Position numbers and translations under genes: made by a program. Under the pieces are notes generated by a model. It did no database searches and was not told the DNA's origin. It saw only the letters and a program-made list of their open reading frames with translations. A stretch of 56,401 nucleotides of DNA, from assembly GCA_903921365.1 (NCBI GenBank), contig CAIXPS010000576.1, positions 1 through 56,401 on the forward strand, in the 5' to 3' direction. Shown here piece by piece: positions 8,929 through 17,793 of the stretch; positions within the stretch are counted from its first letter, which is position 1, and each line of letters opens with the position of its first letter. Source of the DNA: an uncultured bacterium (GTDB lineage: Bacteria > Chloroflexota > Anaerolineae > J036 > Brachytrichaceae).

Positions 8929-9981
8929 ATGAAAACCACAGTCTTTACCGGCCCACAGAAACTCGAAATACACGATGTCGCGCGCCCTGAATTACTACCC
9001 TCGCAAGTGCTTGTAAAGACGCGCGCGGTTGGACTATGCACGCTGGAGCAGCGCTTCTACAAGGGTAGTTCACCCGACAGTTATCCGTTCCTGGGCGGGC
9101 ACGAGGTGGCTGGCGAAGTGGTCGAGGTCGGCTCGCGGGCAGTGACCAGGGCGCGAGTCGGGGATGTCGTCTGTCTGGCGTTGTTGACCCGTTGCGGAAC
9201 TTGTTATTACTGCCGTCGCGGCATGGACAATCTGTGTATACACAACATGGAAAGCCGAATTGGCGAGCAGACTCCGGGCCCGGCGGGCTTGAGCGAGTAC
9301 GTCGCGGCAGAGGATTACCAGGTTTACACGACCGATCTGCCGCCCACATACGATGCCGACTGGGAATGCCGGTTGTGCGAGCTCGCGCTGGCTGAGCCAG
9401 TGGCTTGCGTGATCCGCAGCGCACAGACGCCCCCGTTGCATTTTGGCGATCTGGTGGTGGTGCAGGGCGCGGGCATCATGGGGTTGTTGCACGCACAACT
9501 GCTCAAGCAACGCGGTGTGCGCATCGTCATGGCGGAACCGGATCTGCGTCGTCAGGAGATGGCGCTGCAGGCGGGCGCAGATTGGGTTGTGGATCCATTG
9601 CACAAGAATCTGTCAGATTTTGTGCGCGAGCGCTCCGACGGCTACGGGGCAAATGCGGTCTTTTTCACCGCAGGCGGCGCGCCAGCAATAGAGCAGGCGC
9701 TCCAGGGCATGGCGAAGGGCGCGTGGTTGTGTTTGTATGGGTCGGTGCACCCAAAGGGGCCGATCCAGATCGACCCGAACCTGATCCACTATAACGAGTG
9801 GGTGGTGACAGGATCATTCAGCCACACCAATTCGAGCTTCCAGCAGGCAGTGGCGCTGATCGCGTCACGCAAAGTCGATACGGGGATGTTTGTCAGTGAG
9901 CGTGTGGCGTTCCCACAGGTGGACTATGCCTTCGAGCGCGCCATCAGTCCAGATACCTATCGCGTTGTCATGACCTTCTAG
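8929..9981 (+). CDS. Zinc-type medium-chain alcohol/polyol dehydrogenase
   Basis: 350 aa, MDR superfamily. The catalytic domain shows GGHEVAGEVVEVG (about 55-67), the structural-zinc loop CGTCYYCRRGMDNLC (about 87-101), and the nucleotide-binding fold VVVQGAGIMGLLHAQLLKQR. The residue run GLCTLEQRFYKG at the usual first zinc ligand keeps the Cys but not the common C-x-x-D, so the active site differs slightly from threonine or sorbitol dehydrogenases. It oxidises a secondary alcohol or polyol with NAD(P)+; the substrate is unknown. Monocistronic, divergent from the membrane glycosyltransferase, with a near-leaderless TATAAT promoter. Confidence 0.85.
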   Translation: MKTTVFTGPQKLEIHDVARPELLPSQVLVKTRAVGLCTLEQRFYKGSSPDSYPFLGGHEVAGEVVEVGSRAVTRARVGDVVCLALLTRCGTCYYCRRGMDNLCIHNMESRIGEQTPGPAGLSEYVAAEDYQVYTTDLPPTYDADWECRLCELALAEPVACVIRSAQTPPLHFGDLVVVQGAGIMGLLHAQLLKQRGVRIVMAEPDLRRQEMALQAGADWVVDPLHKNLSDFVRERSDGYGANAVFFTAGGAPAIEQALQGMAKGAWLCLYGSVHPKGPIQIDPNLIHYNEWVVTGSFSHTNSSFQQAVALIASRKVDTGMFVSERVAFPQVDYAFERAISPDTYRVVMTF

Positions 9982-10006
9982 CCAACTAGCCAATCTGACC
10001 AATGAA

Positions 10007-10020
10007 ATGACATTTGTCAT
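10007..10020. promoter_or_regulatory. Palindrome ATGACA-tt-TGTCAT
   Basis: A perfect 6-2-6 inverted repeat 26 bases after the alcohol dehydrogenase stop. It has the shape of a dimeric regulator site, but no start codon of a supported gene is close, so its role is unknown. Confidence 0.25.
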
Positions 10021-10350
10021 GCAAACATCAGTCACCCGTCACTTGAAGTCGCCATACTGGGATGATAGTATTCCGTTCAAGTAGCTACGCAGTTTCTGTC
10101 TAATCGGAACATAGTCGCTCGCCGCAATCATTATCACAATACACATCAGTATTCATCGGACTCCCATCGGTGCACAATGCCATCCATCGCTCTAAATTGA
10201 TCACCGTCGTTGTTTCATCACGACACATCACACTCCATCAAGCACATTGTTGTTTGTCGCTGTCTTATCGTAGCACGTTGTTTCACATGGCAACTCCATT
10301 GTCGCTCGCGGACCGCCACGCATCGTAGTTTTTACGTTATCCAGAACTGC

Positions 10351-10379
10351 GTAGCTACAGGTAAAATACCTGTGGCTAC
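10351..10379. other. Hairpin GTAGCTACAGGT / ACCTGTGGCTAC
   Basis: Arms 10351-10362 and 10368-10379 pair over 12 positions (one G-T) around a 5-base AAAAT loop. It lies 7 bases before a second, terminator-like hairpin. The two may form the 3' end of a small RNA. Confidence 0.4.
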
Positions 10380-10385
10380 AAAAAC

Positions 10386-10425
10386 GAACCCGCTGGAGTC
10401 AAACCCAGCGGGTTCATTTTATTTT
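10386..10425 (+). terminator. Rho-independent terminator
   Basis: GAACCCGCTGG (10386-10396) and CCAGCGGGTTC (10405-10415) form an 11-bp perfect stem with an 8-base loop, followed by ATTTTATTTT. The nearest plus-strand gene stop is 400 bases upstream, so it probably ends an unannotated transcript. An A-rich run before the stem could make it work in both directions. Confidence 0.65.
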
Positions 10426-10878
10426 GGCTCTCCTGACTCTGCCGGGAAATTCGATGATGCCCCGACCCTACCTTATCTCCCGTTATGACAACTTTCCCGT
10501 CAGTGTCGGCAGTGCCACACTATTTACATATCCTTAACATACAAGGCTTAGCATTAATGCATGCTCGCAATGCGAACAGCTGTCAAAAACGTAGCTAGTG
10601 GCGGGACGTGAACATAGAGAAAGCCCGTGCCGGTCAATTTCGCGCCGGAGTAGTTGCAGTGCGCGATTGGGCCATACGTGTCAGCGGGTTGTGCGCGCTG
10701 GCGCTGTTTGCCACCGGCGCCGTGATGAGCATCAGCGGATTCGCCACTGCTCACCGTCATGACAGGCATTGCACACGACACAGAGAATGCACATGATAAG
10801 TAATAATGAGTTCACCTTGCTCGTGGGCGGTAGTTTCGCCCCAGCCATCAATGAGCCAGCTTTCTGTGAGGTAATCCT

Positions 10879-11340
10879 ATGAAACCACGTTATGCAAAAC
10901 CACCCTATCAGCCGAAATGGATTCTGCAGGCGCAGGTCTGGCTGCTGCGCCGCCGCCTGTTTCCATCTTTTAACAAACAGAACATGATCATCACGACCAC
11001 CGGGCGCAAAACCGGCCGCAGCCATGCCGTGCCCATCGGTTTTGCGCGCGATGGCAACACCTACCTGGCCCTCAATATGGGCGGCAAGTCGCACTGGCAC
11101 ATGAATGCGCTGGCAAACCCGCGCGTGACCCTGGAGATTGATGGCCGGGTGATCGCAGCGCGCGCCGAACAGGCGCCGGTGGATACGCCCGAACGGCTCC
11201 AAAGGGTGCTGGACGTTTATCGCCGCGAGCGCCCCGGCATGTTTGAAGGCTTCATGGGCGTTTCGCTGGATGCTCCGATCCAGGAACTGATGGACATCGG
11301 CAAATACATGGCGTTTATGCGCTTCTACCCGTCAGATTAG
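10879..11340 (+). CDS. Deazaflavin (F420)-type nitroreductase-family oxidoreductase
   Basis: 153 aa, typical of the DUF385/Ddn split-barrel family. The hallmark TTGRKTGRSHAVPIGF (about 40-55) binds the cofactor phosphate, and LALNMGGKSHWHMNALANP (about 63-82) completes the pocket. Members reduce quinones, aldehydes or nitro compounds with F420H2 or a flavin; which cofactor applies cannot be told from sequence. GAGGT about 7 bases upstream precedes the ATG. It heads a tight plus-strand run with an NmrA-like reductase (20-base gap) and an MBL hydrolase (9-base gap), suggesting one operon for redox metabolism of a small molecule. Confidence 0.8.
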   Translation: MKPRYAKPPYQPKWILQAQVWLLRRRLFPSFNKQNMIITTTGRKTGRSHAVPIGFARDGNTYLALNMGGKSHWHMNALANPRVTLEIDGRVIAARAEQAPVDTPERLQRVLDVYRRERPGMFEGFMGVSLDAPIQELMDIGKYMAFMRFYPSD

Positions 11341-11360
11341 CTGCGTCGCCTGGAGGCATT

Positions 11361-12239
11361 ATGGCAGACACGATTCTCATCATCGGTGGCACGGGCATGC
11401 TGGGCGAGCCCGTTGCGCGCCGGCTGCGCGCCGGTGGCTATCACGTGCGCATCCTGACCCGCTCGCCAGACAAAGCGCGCGGGCGATTCGGTGTGGATTA
11501 CGAGATCGTCGCCGGTGATGTCACTGTGCCTGACTCGCTGGCGGGAGCGATGCGCGGCTGCCAGGGCGTGCATGTCAGTTTGCATGGTGACTCGGCGCCC
11601 GATTTGGAGCGCATCGCAGTCGTTAATGCGGTGCGAGCAGCCCTCGGCGCTTGCGTCCAGCACTTTACCTACCTGTCGGGGGCGTCGGTCATCGCGGAGA
11701 ACTGCTGGTTTTCCGATACGCGCGCCCGGTTTGAGGCCGAGGAGGCCGTCAAGGCGTCCGGTCTGCCCTATACTATCTTCAAAGCCAGCTGGTTTATGGA
11801 GTCACTAGACAGGTTTATCCATGGGCAGCGGGCTTTCGTTTTTGGCCCGCAGACGAAATCCTGGCACTGGATCGCTGCCGATGACTATGCGCGCATGGTG
11901 GCCGCAGCCTATGTGACCCCGGTGGCAGCCGGCAAAAGCCTGTTCATCTACGGCCCTGACTATTGCACCATGCGCGCAGCGCTTCAACAATACATTGCGA
12001 TCGCCCACCCCGGCGTGCGCCTCATGCCCATGCCATTCTGGGCTGCCGATCTCATGGCCAGGCTGGGCCGGCGGCGCGAGTTGCAAGCCGCGCTGCCTTT
12101 CTTTCGCTATTGCGACAAGGTGAGCGTGCACGAAGCAGGCGATCCGACCGAAGCCAATATACTACTTGGCACTCCAGATACGATGTTGGAGCTGTGGAGC
12201 AGACAAAAGGCAGCACAATCAGACTCATTAAACTTGTAG
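11361..12239 (+). CDS. NmrA-like atypical SDR, NAD(P)-binding
   Basis: 292 aa. The dinucleotide-binding start ILIIGGTGMLGEPVARRLRAGGYHVR gives the GGTGxLG signature at residues 7-13, and EIVAGDVTVPDSL the acidic strand typical of NmrA/YwnB proteins. HFTYLSGASV replaces the classical Ser-Tyr-Lys site, and YTIFKASWFMES is the usual YT.lR..fFmE segment. Such proteins are redox sensors or quinone or isoflavone-type reductases. GGAGG 7 bases before the ATG is a strong ribosome site. It is the second gene of the operon starting at 10879. Confidence 0.8.
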   Translation: MADTILIIGGTGMLGEPVARRLRAGGYHVRILTRSPDKARGRFGVDYEIVAGDVTVPDSLAGAMRGCQGVHVSLHGDSAPDLERIAVVNAVRAALGACVQHFTYLSGASVIAENCWFSDTRARFEAEEAVKASGLPYTIFKASWFMESLDRFIHGQRAFVFGPQTKSWHWIAADDYARMVAAAYVTPVAAGKSLFIYGPDYCTMRAALQQYIAIAHPGVRLMPMPFWAADLMARLGRRRELQAALPFFRYCDKVSVHEAGDPTEANILLGTPDTMLELWSRQKAAQSDSLNL

Positions 12240-12248
12240 GAGATAACC

Positions 12249-12962
12249 ATGCCACAAGAGATTAAGACCATCACATTTCCAATGCAAGCAGGCATCATCA
12301 ACATGGGCGTCACTAATTGCTACCTGTTAAAAGCCGCAGACAGCTACCTCCTGATAGATACGGCATTCGCTAATAAGCGCGCTGAGCTCGTAAAAGAACT
12401 CGATAGCGCAGGTTGTCGACCTGGCAATCTCAAACTCATCGTCATAACGCATGCCGACCTTGACCATACCGGCAATGGCGCGTATCTCCGCCAAAACTAC
12501 GGGGCAAAGATTGGTATTCACCGTTACGAAGCCGGTGTGATTGAAAATGGCGATTCCAGCCTGAGCAGAAGAAAGAGACCCTTACACGAAAGGATCCTTG
12601 GCGGAATCATCCTTGGCGTGCTTTCGTTGTTCTTCAGGTTTGGCAACTTCGAGCGATTCAGCGCCGATGTATGCGTCGACGACGGGGACGATCTGTCCGC
12701 ATACGGATTCGACGGGAAAGTGATTCATCTGCCGGGGCACTCCAGAGGTTCCATAGGCATCCTGACCAGTGCAGGTGATCTGTTTTGCGGTGACCTGCTC
12801 TGGAATATGAGCAAACCGGGCGCGCATTCCATCGTCGACGACGCGACGGAAATGCGCGCCAGTATTCAGCGACTTAAGAGCTTGGGCATAAAAACCATCT
12901 ATCCCGGCCACGGCCAGCCATTTTCGATGGACTCTTTCCTGGAAAATTACCAACCCAGATAA
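12249..12962 (+). CDS. MBL-fold metallo-hydrolase
   Basis: 237 aa. The metal site begins THADLDHTGNG (His68, Asp70, Asp72, His73), a common variant of HxHxDH in which the second His is Asp. Further ligands are HLPGHSRGS, the Asp of FCGDLLW and the terminal YPGHG. This is the general glyoxalase II/beta-lactamase hydrolase fold, acting on thioesters, lactones or similar. AGGAG lies 7 bases before the ATG. It is the third gene of the operon after the F420-type and NmrA-like genes, so its substrate is probably a product of those reductases. The replaced metal ligand hints at a specialised subgroup. Confidence 0.8.
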   Translation: MPQEIKTITFPMQAGIINMGVTNCYLLKAADSYLLIDTAFANKRAELVKELDSAGCRPGNLKLIVITHADLDHTGNGAYLRQNYGAKIGIHRYEAGVIENGDSSLSRRKRPLHERILGGIILGVLSLFFRFGNFERFSADVCVDDGDDLSAYGFDGKVIHLPGHSRGSIGILTSAGDLFCGDLLWNMSKPGAHSIVDDATEMRASIQRLKSLGIKTIYPGHGQPFSMDSFLENYQPR

Positions 12963-13214
12963 TGGCTTATGAGTCGCTCTTCCATTCCTTCTGGGCTGTC
13001 AGTCGAATATCGGCTTTTGATCTCCTACGAGTCAGCCAGAACTATGTCACCGCGGTAAAATCCGCAAATGTGCTTTTGCTGTGCCAACTCGCACTCGAGT
13101 CTATGGATATTGTCGGTTGGTCATCGGAGTTTGGCTTTTATTCAAAGGCACACATGCACAACAACCTGCCACAATAACGCGCAGTTACCTAATGGCCCAA
13201 ATGGAGTCGCACAA

Positions 13215-15233
13215 ATGAAATCAATTGTTGAAACAAGAAGCGGTTCACTGGATGTTCCTAAGCTCAAGCAGGCGGGAAAACCGGTTTGTAAGGACATTGA
13301 AAAAGCTGAAGCGTTTGCGGATCTGGAGAGAGGGGTGCATGCGGCGTTGGAGACATATTCCAACGTCCACCGCGGCAGCGGGCACAACTCGCTGGCGTCT
13401 ACGCATTTATACGAAAAGGCCAGGGAAATTGTCCTGGAATACCTGGGGCTGAGCAAAGACAACTACGTGGTCATCTTTTGTGCACCCAGGAGAGCAGAGT
13501 TGCTCAAGGCGCAACTCAGGCCCGGTAGCTATCAATGTGTTTCAAGCCAGGACATCGGCCTGTCACTGGGTGTAAGGGCATTGGCCGTCGAGAAAAAAGC
13601 CTTGCCCAAAGGCGCTCCTTTTCAGACGGGCGGAGGGACGGCCAGACTTGTCTCCCCGGATTGGGTCATATGGGCTAAGGCGCCGGATAAATTTGAGGCT
13701 GGCACACCCGCGATCATCAACATTATTGCCTTTGCCAAGGCACTACGGCTGATACAGCATTTTGGAAAAGATGCTTTTCAGGGTGTAACCACTGAAAAGC
13801 TGACAGCCACTGAAATCCTGTCCCACGATGAACTAGAAAAATACTCAGGTCAAGAGCTGTTGGCTCAACTCAGGCAGAGGCTGATTGGTCGTGGCATGCG
13901 TGTCCCGACGATGGAAGGCGCCAGGCCTTTTATCAATCTGGACAACGGCGCCAGCACACCGACATTCACGCCGATATGGGACGCTGTTTGTCAGACATGG
14001 GAGCAATCCAGGCAAACACAGCAAGAAATCATCCAGGAGGTCAAGTCCATCTGCGCCAGGGTACTGGGTGCGCCATTGACAGCCTATGATGTGATCTTTA
14101 CTGCGAACACCACCGACGCCATTAACCTGGTGGCCGAGAGTTTGCGCAATGAATCGGAGCCAGGCATCGAACCGGTCGTGCTGAATACGCTCCTTGAACA
14201 CAACTCGAACGAGCTGCCGTGGCGCATGATTCCTGGCTTTTCCCTGATCCGGTTGTCGGTGGACGCCGAAGGTTTTGTGGATATCAACGAGCTTGAGACG
14301 CTTCTGCGCGCATACAACCAGGAGGGCCAGCATGGGGAGAAGCGCATCAAGCTGGTGGCAATGAGCGGCGCTTCGAATGTCCTGGGCGTATTCAACAACC
14401 TGGCGGAGATCGGTCGAATCGCGCACCGCTATGGGGCGCGCCTGCTGGTGGATGCGGCACAGCTGGTCGCCCACCGCAAGGCCATGGTGGAAGAGTGCGG
14501 GATTGACTATCTGGCCTTTTCTGCCCATAAGGTGTACGCCCCATTCGGCAGCGGTGTGTTATTGGCAAGAAAGGGGCTCCTTCATTTCAGCAGCGCTGAA
14601 CTGGAGCTGATCCAATCGTCCGGTGAGGAAAATGCAGGCGGCATCGCCGCCTTGGGCAAGGCGCTCGTGCTTTTGCAGCGGATCGGTCTGGACGTGATCC
14701 AGGCGGAGGAACAGGCATTAACCGCGCGGGCATTACGCGGCCTGGCGGGCATACCGGGACTCAGGATTTACGGGATAAAGGAACCGGACTCGCCCAGGTT
14801 CGCCCAAAAAGGCGGTGTGATCGTCTTTGGCATGAAGGATATCGCACCCAACCGGGTGGCGAAAGAACTGGCCGGGCGAGGGGGCATCGGTGTGCGCTCT
14901 GGTTGCCACTGCGCTCACTTGCTGATCAAGCGCCTGCTTAATGTCGGTCCACGGCTGGAACGATTTCAAGGCATGATCCTGACCTTGTTCCCACAGCTCA
15001 GTCTGCCTGGCGTCGTCCGGGTGAGCCTGGGCATCGAGAACAGCGCGGAGGATATTGACACATTGATTCAAGTGTTGGGCAAGATCGCCCCGCAGCCTCG
15101 GGCTGAGGTGGACAGGCGCTCTGCCGCTACAGCCGAGGGAACACAAACCCTGTCCTTGAAGGATGTTCAACTCCAAATGGAAGATTTCGCCAAGGTTGCG
15201 GGCGAGAGAATTTATGGAATTGACTCTATATAA
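13215..15233 (+). CDS. Long class V aminotransferase / cysteine-desulfurase-like enzyme with extra N-terminal module
   Basis: 672 aa from the ATG at 13215, chosen because GGAG lies 8 bases upstream; an open frame reaches back to 13068 without homology. Residues 235-640 are a complete class V PLP domain: INLDNGASTPT at its start, VDAAQLVAHRK, SAHKVYAPFGSG with the PLP Lys439, and RSGCHCAHLL with Cys564/Cys566 at the catalytic loop. In front lie about 230 residues that begin like a second class V domain (ETYSNVHRGSGHNS, REIVLEYLGLSKDNYVVIFC) and then stop, so the protein looks like a partial plus a full copy. PLP chemistry on a cysteine-like or amino-acid substrate is expected; 252 bases separate it from the MBL gene. 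Confidence 0.8.
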   Translation: MKSIVETRSGSLDVPKLKQAGKPVCKDIEKAEAFADLERGVHAALETYSNVHRGSGHNSLASTHLYEKAREIVLEYLGLSKDNYVVIFCAPRRAELLKAQLRPGSYQCVSSQDIGLSLGVRALAVEKKALPKGAPFQTGGGTARLVSPDWVIWAKAPDKFEAGTPAIINIIAFAKALRLIQHFGKDAFQGVTTEKLTATEILSHDELEKYSGQELLAQLRQRLIGRGMRVPTMEGARPFINLDNGASTPTFTPIWDAVCQTWEQSRQTQQEIIQEVKSICARVLGAPLTAYDVIFTANTTDAINLVAESLRNESEPGIEPVVLNTLLEHNSNELPWRMIPGFSLIRLSVDAEGFVDINELETLLRAYNQEGQHGEKRIKLVAMSGASNVLGVFNNLAEIGRIAHRYGARLLVDAAQLVAHRKAMVEECGIDYLAFSAHKVYAPFGSGVLLARKGLLHFSSAELELIQSSGEENAGGIAALGKALVLLQRIGLDVIQAEEQALTARALRGLAGIPGLRIYGIKEPDSPRFAQKGGVIVFGMKDIAPNRVAKELAGRGGIGVRSGCHCAHLLIKRLLNVGPRLERFQGMILTLFPQLSLPGVVRVSLGIENSAEDIDTLIQVLGKIAPQPRAEVDRRSAATAEGTQTLSLKDVQLQMEDFAKVAGERIYGIDSI

Positions 15234-15339
15234 TAGGCAAGTGTGCTGAACCTACTTTCGGGCCGTTCCTCGCTGGATAGACAACCCCATCCGGCAAGCT
15301 CCGATTTGCTGTTAAGCCTGTTACTGAAGTGAAGATACC

Positions 15340-17088
15340 ATGAGAAAGAATAGTAATTTACTCATCTGCGTTACGCTGGGCAGCCTGATTTTAGGCGCTT
15401 GTGCGCCGTTCTCCCGAGTCGGTTCGGGAACCACGGCGCCAAATATATCCTCAGACAAACAATTGAATATCTTCATCGGTTCCGAACAGGAGCCGACCAT
15501 GTTGACAATCGTCCAACCCTGGTGCACACAGCAGGGCTGGGATTGCCAATACCGTAAAAAGGGTTCGGTTGACCAGAAGACGATTCTTCAGGGAGGCACT
15601 TATGCCGACTCCGATGGCTGGGTGGGCGACAGTTTCTGGTTTGCCTCCAGCGTGTGGCCTACGATTGGCGACACCAAAGGTGTGCTGCGCGACAAAGAGT
15701 CCATGTATCTTTCCCCAACCGTCTTTGCCACCTGGAAGCGAATCGTTGCTGCCAATGGCTGGGCAGGTAAAGCATCCATACCTGTCACCGATATCTTCAA
15801 CGCTGCCAAGATCAACGGCTACAAGTTCTGGTGGAGTAATCCAACACAGAGTAATAGCGGCGCAACAGGATACATTTCACTGAATACCGCTGTAGCGGGC
15901 AACGCGCCAGGCGTGCCCCTGACTATGGCCCAGGTAAATGATCCGGCCATTCAAGCGAAAATTCAAGAATTCGTCCGTCTCATCGACCATACCAGTCCAT
16001 CAACGAAAGACGTCACCGATAATTGTGTCGCTAATCCTGATCGTTGTGACGGTGTATTTACCTACGAAAGCACCTTGATACAGGAAAATATTGCACTCGT
16101 GGCTGCTGGTAAAGAACCACTTGTCGCTGTCTACCCCGATGAGATCGCCCTTAATGACAGCTATCTGACCTTTGTCCCTTCCAAACCCATGACTGACAAA
16201 GCCGTGCAGGACAAGGAAACATTCTTCCTGTCTCTGCAAAAGTACCTGAAAACAAGCGAGGCCATCAACAAGCTCCTGGGGCTCGGCTGGCGCGCCGGTG
16301 ACAATCCAATGGATTTGAAGTCTGCTGACGCGAGCGTGTTTAATCCTGCCTGGGGCATTGAAACGACGATCACCCAGGCGCCCATCGCGTATCCGGCGGC
16401 GGATGTTATCACGACCCTTTTGTCGCTGTATCAGACATCCTTCCGTCGCCCCGTCGACGCGATATATTGTCTGGATACGAGTGGATCGATGGGCGCCGGC
16501 AAGCCGGACTCGCGCTGGTCGCAGGTCGTTCAAACGATCAAAGTCGTTTTCGACAAAGCCGAAGCCGAAAGGTATCAGATACTGACTGGCCCGCAGGATC
16601 TCACCCAGGTGCTTTTCTTTACCGATCGGCCCAATTACCGGTCTGCCGTGGTTGTTGGTGACAACTATGACGCGCTTGGCAGCCTCTATAACGATGTAGC
16701 CAGCAATACGCGTTCTGGGAATACAAACATCTATTCATGTCTTGAAGAAGCTTTGCTGCAATACGCTAAAGCCGATTCTGGAAAGCCGTTACACCCCGAT
16801 ATGCCAGAGCGTCGTCGCGTCATATTCCTGATGACTGACGGACAAAGTGAAGGTAGCCCAGCCGCTTTCCTTGACAGCGTCAAGAAAGCATTCGACGGAA
16901 AAATCACCGTCATCGCTATTGGATTCAGCAATGAAGCCGATGGTGTTCAGCTGCATTCAGTCGCCAATCCAACTCAAGGCACAGTGATTTATACCGACAA
17001 AGACGCTTATAGCACCGATCATCAGACAAACAAGCTGCTTGCAGCCGACTTCAGCGAAGCCATGAAGTTCGCCCTCGGATACAAGTAA
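15340..17088 (+). CDS. Lipoprotein: substrate-binding-like domain fused to a von Willebrand A domain
   Basis: 582 aa. The signal peptide ends in LGAC with Cys21, so the mature protein is lipid-anchored outside the membrane. Residues 40-350 resemble a type II solute-binding protein (FIGSEQEP, SNSGATGYIS, TYESTLIQENI, VAVYPDEIALND). Residues 372-570 are a vWA domain with the complete MIDAS start DTSGSMG (Asp379), a later Thr in RSGNTNIYS and Asp in FLMTDGQSEG. The first domain is visibly related to the 383-aa protein two genes downstream. It opens a four-gene operon ending in a TelA homologue. A sensing or assembly role at the cell surface with metal-dependent adhesion is inferred. Confidence 0.85.
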   Translation: MRKNSNLLICVTLGSLILGACAPFSRVGSGTTAPNISSDKQLNIFIGSEQEPTMLTIVQPWCTQQGWDCQYRKKGSVDQKTILQGGTYADSDGWVGDSFWFASSVWPTIGDTKGVLRDKESMYLSPTVFATWKRIVAANGWAGKASIPVTDIFNAAKINGYKFWWSNPTQSNSGATGYISLNTAVAGNAPGVPLTMAQVNDPAIQAKIQEFVRLIDHTSPSTKDVTDNCVANPDRCDGVFTYESTLIQENIALVAAGKEPLVAVYPDEIALNDSYLTFVPSKPMTDKAVQDKETFFLSLQKYLKTSEAINKLLGLGWRAGDNPMDLKSADASVFNPAWGIETTITQAPIAYPAADVITTLLSLYQTSFRRPVDAIYCLDTSGSMGAGKPDSRWSQVVQTIKVVFDKAEAERYQILTGPQDLTQVLFFTDRPNYRSAVVVGDNYDALGSLYNDVASNTRSGNTNIYSCLEEALLQYAKADSGKPLHPDMPERRRVIFLMTDGQSEGSPAAFLDSVKKAFDGKITVIAIGFSNEADGVQLHSVANPTQGTVIYTDKDAYSTDHQTNKLLAADFSEAMKFALGYK

Positions 17089-17100
17089 AGGAAGAAAAAA

Positions 17101-17793
17101 ATGCAGACCAAAAAGCCACCGCTTATCATCCCGGACTGGGCGGACTGGGTGCTCGCACTGATTGCAGCTGTTGGTGTCTGGCGCTTTATAGACACAAGCA
17201 TTCTCCCGACCACCAACGTGCTTGTTACACTGGTGACTCTGGTCGTCAAGCTGGTGATCGTGATCGTCACCTACTTTCTCGTCTGGGTCATTGTTCGAAC
17301 ACTCGCGGAGCCATCTCGACTTTATGTGCAGGGGCTCAAGATATTGAACCAAAGTGTCAATCCGAATCTGGCTATTTTGCGAGAACAACTGAGCAATCTC
17401 CAGAGGCTACAGGCAGGTGATCAAAGAGCCATACGTTCTGACATTGACATCCTATCAAAAGCACTCGCGATAACGAATGAAAATGTGATTCATGTGCTTT
17501 TGGAACAAAGTGGGATAACACTTTTCAATGGCATGGTCGATATTCGCTCAAAAGTAGATGCACTGGCCAAGTTAGTGCCTGGACATGTCAGGCTGCTCAA
17601 AAACCCCGAGCTGGTGGCCGATTTCGACAGCAAGGTTGCTGAAAACCGCCGGGGATTGCAGGGCTATCTTGAGTTTATCGAAGATGAAGCCAGGCGAGTT
17701 TCATCCGGAGAGATTTTCTCCATGACCACTGGAGCCAGAATGCTCAGTGCTCTGGTAAACGTGCTTCCTCTGGGAGGGACGAAACAATCATGA
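17101..17793 (+). CDS. Membrane protein with two helices and a cytoplasmic helical domain
   Basis: 230 aa, not recognised. Two hydrophobic segments (about 14-32 and 40-66, VLVTLVTLVVKLVIVIVTYF) anchor it; the rest is charged and helical with heptad-like stretches (LREQLSNLQRLQAGDQRAIRSD). Thirteen bases follow the vWA gene stop and contain AAAGGAAG, a good ribosome site. Its last four bases overlap the next gene (ATGA). Placement between the two extracytoplasmic binding proteins and upstream of a cytoplasmic TelA-like coiled-coil protein suggests that it links the two compartments. Confidence 0.75.
   Translation: MQTKKPPLIIPDWADWVLALIAAVGVWRFIDTSILPTTNVLVTLVTLVVKLVIVIVTYFLVWVIVRTLAEPSRLYVQGLKILNQSVNPNLAILREQLSNLQRLQAGDQRAIRSDIDILSKALAITNENVIHVLLEQSGITLFNGMVDIRSKVDALAKLVPGHVRLLKNPELVADFDSKVAENRRGLQGYLEFIEDEARRVSSGEIFSMTTGARMLSALVNVLPLGGTKQS

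Larger units (their letters stand above)
9982..10878. other. 897-bp gap without a convincing gene
   Basis: No frame here has credible protein features. A 92-codon frame (10210-10488) and a 62-codon GTG frame (10608-10796) exist; the second has one hydrophobic stretch (GLCALALFATGAVM) and could be a decayed membrane protein, but neither has a good ribosome site. What is clearly present is the palindrome at 10007 and the two hairpins at 10351-10415. Base composition is less GC-rich than in the flanking genes. Confidence 0.5.

Noticed and set aside
10210-10488. 92-codon frame in the large gap
   Set aside because: It runs through both hairpins and the terminator and has no ribosome site.
12962-13177. 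71-codon frame starting in the MBL stop codon (TAATG)
   Set aside because: Overlap looks like coupling, but no family, no conserved pattern, and it ends in plain intergenic sequence; I could not support it.
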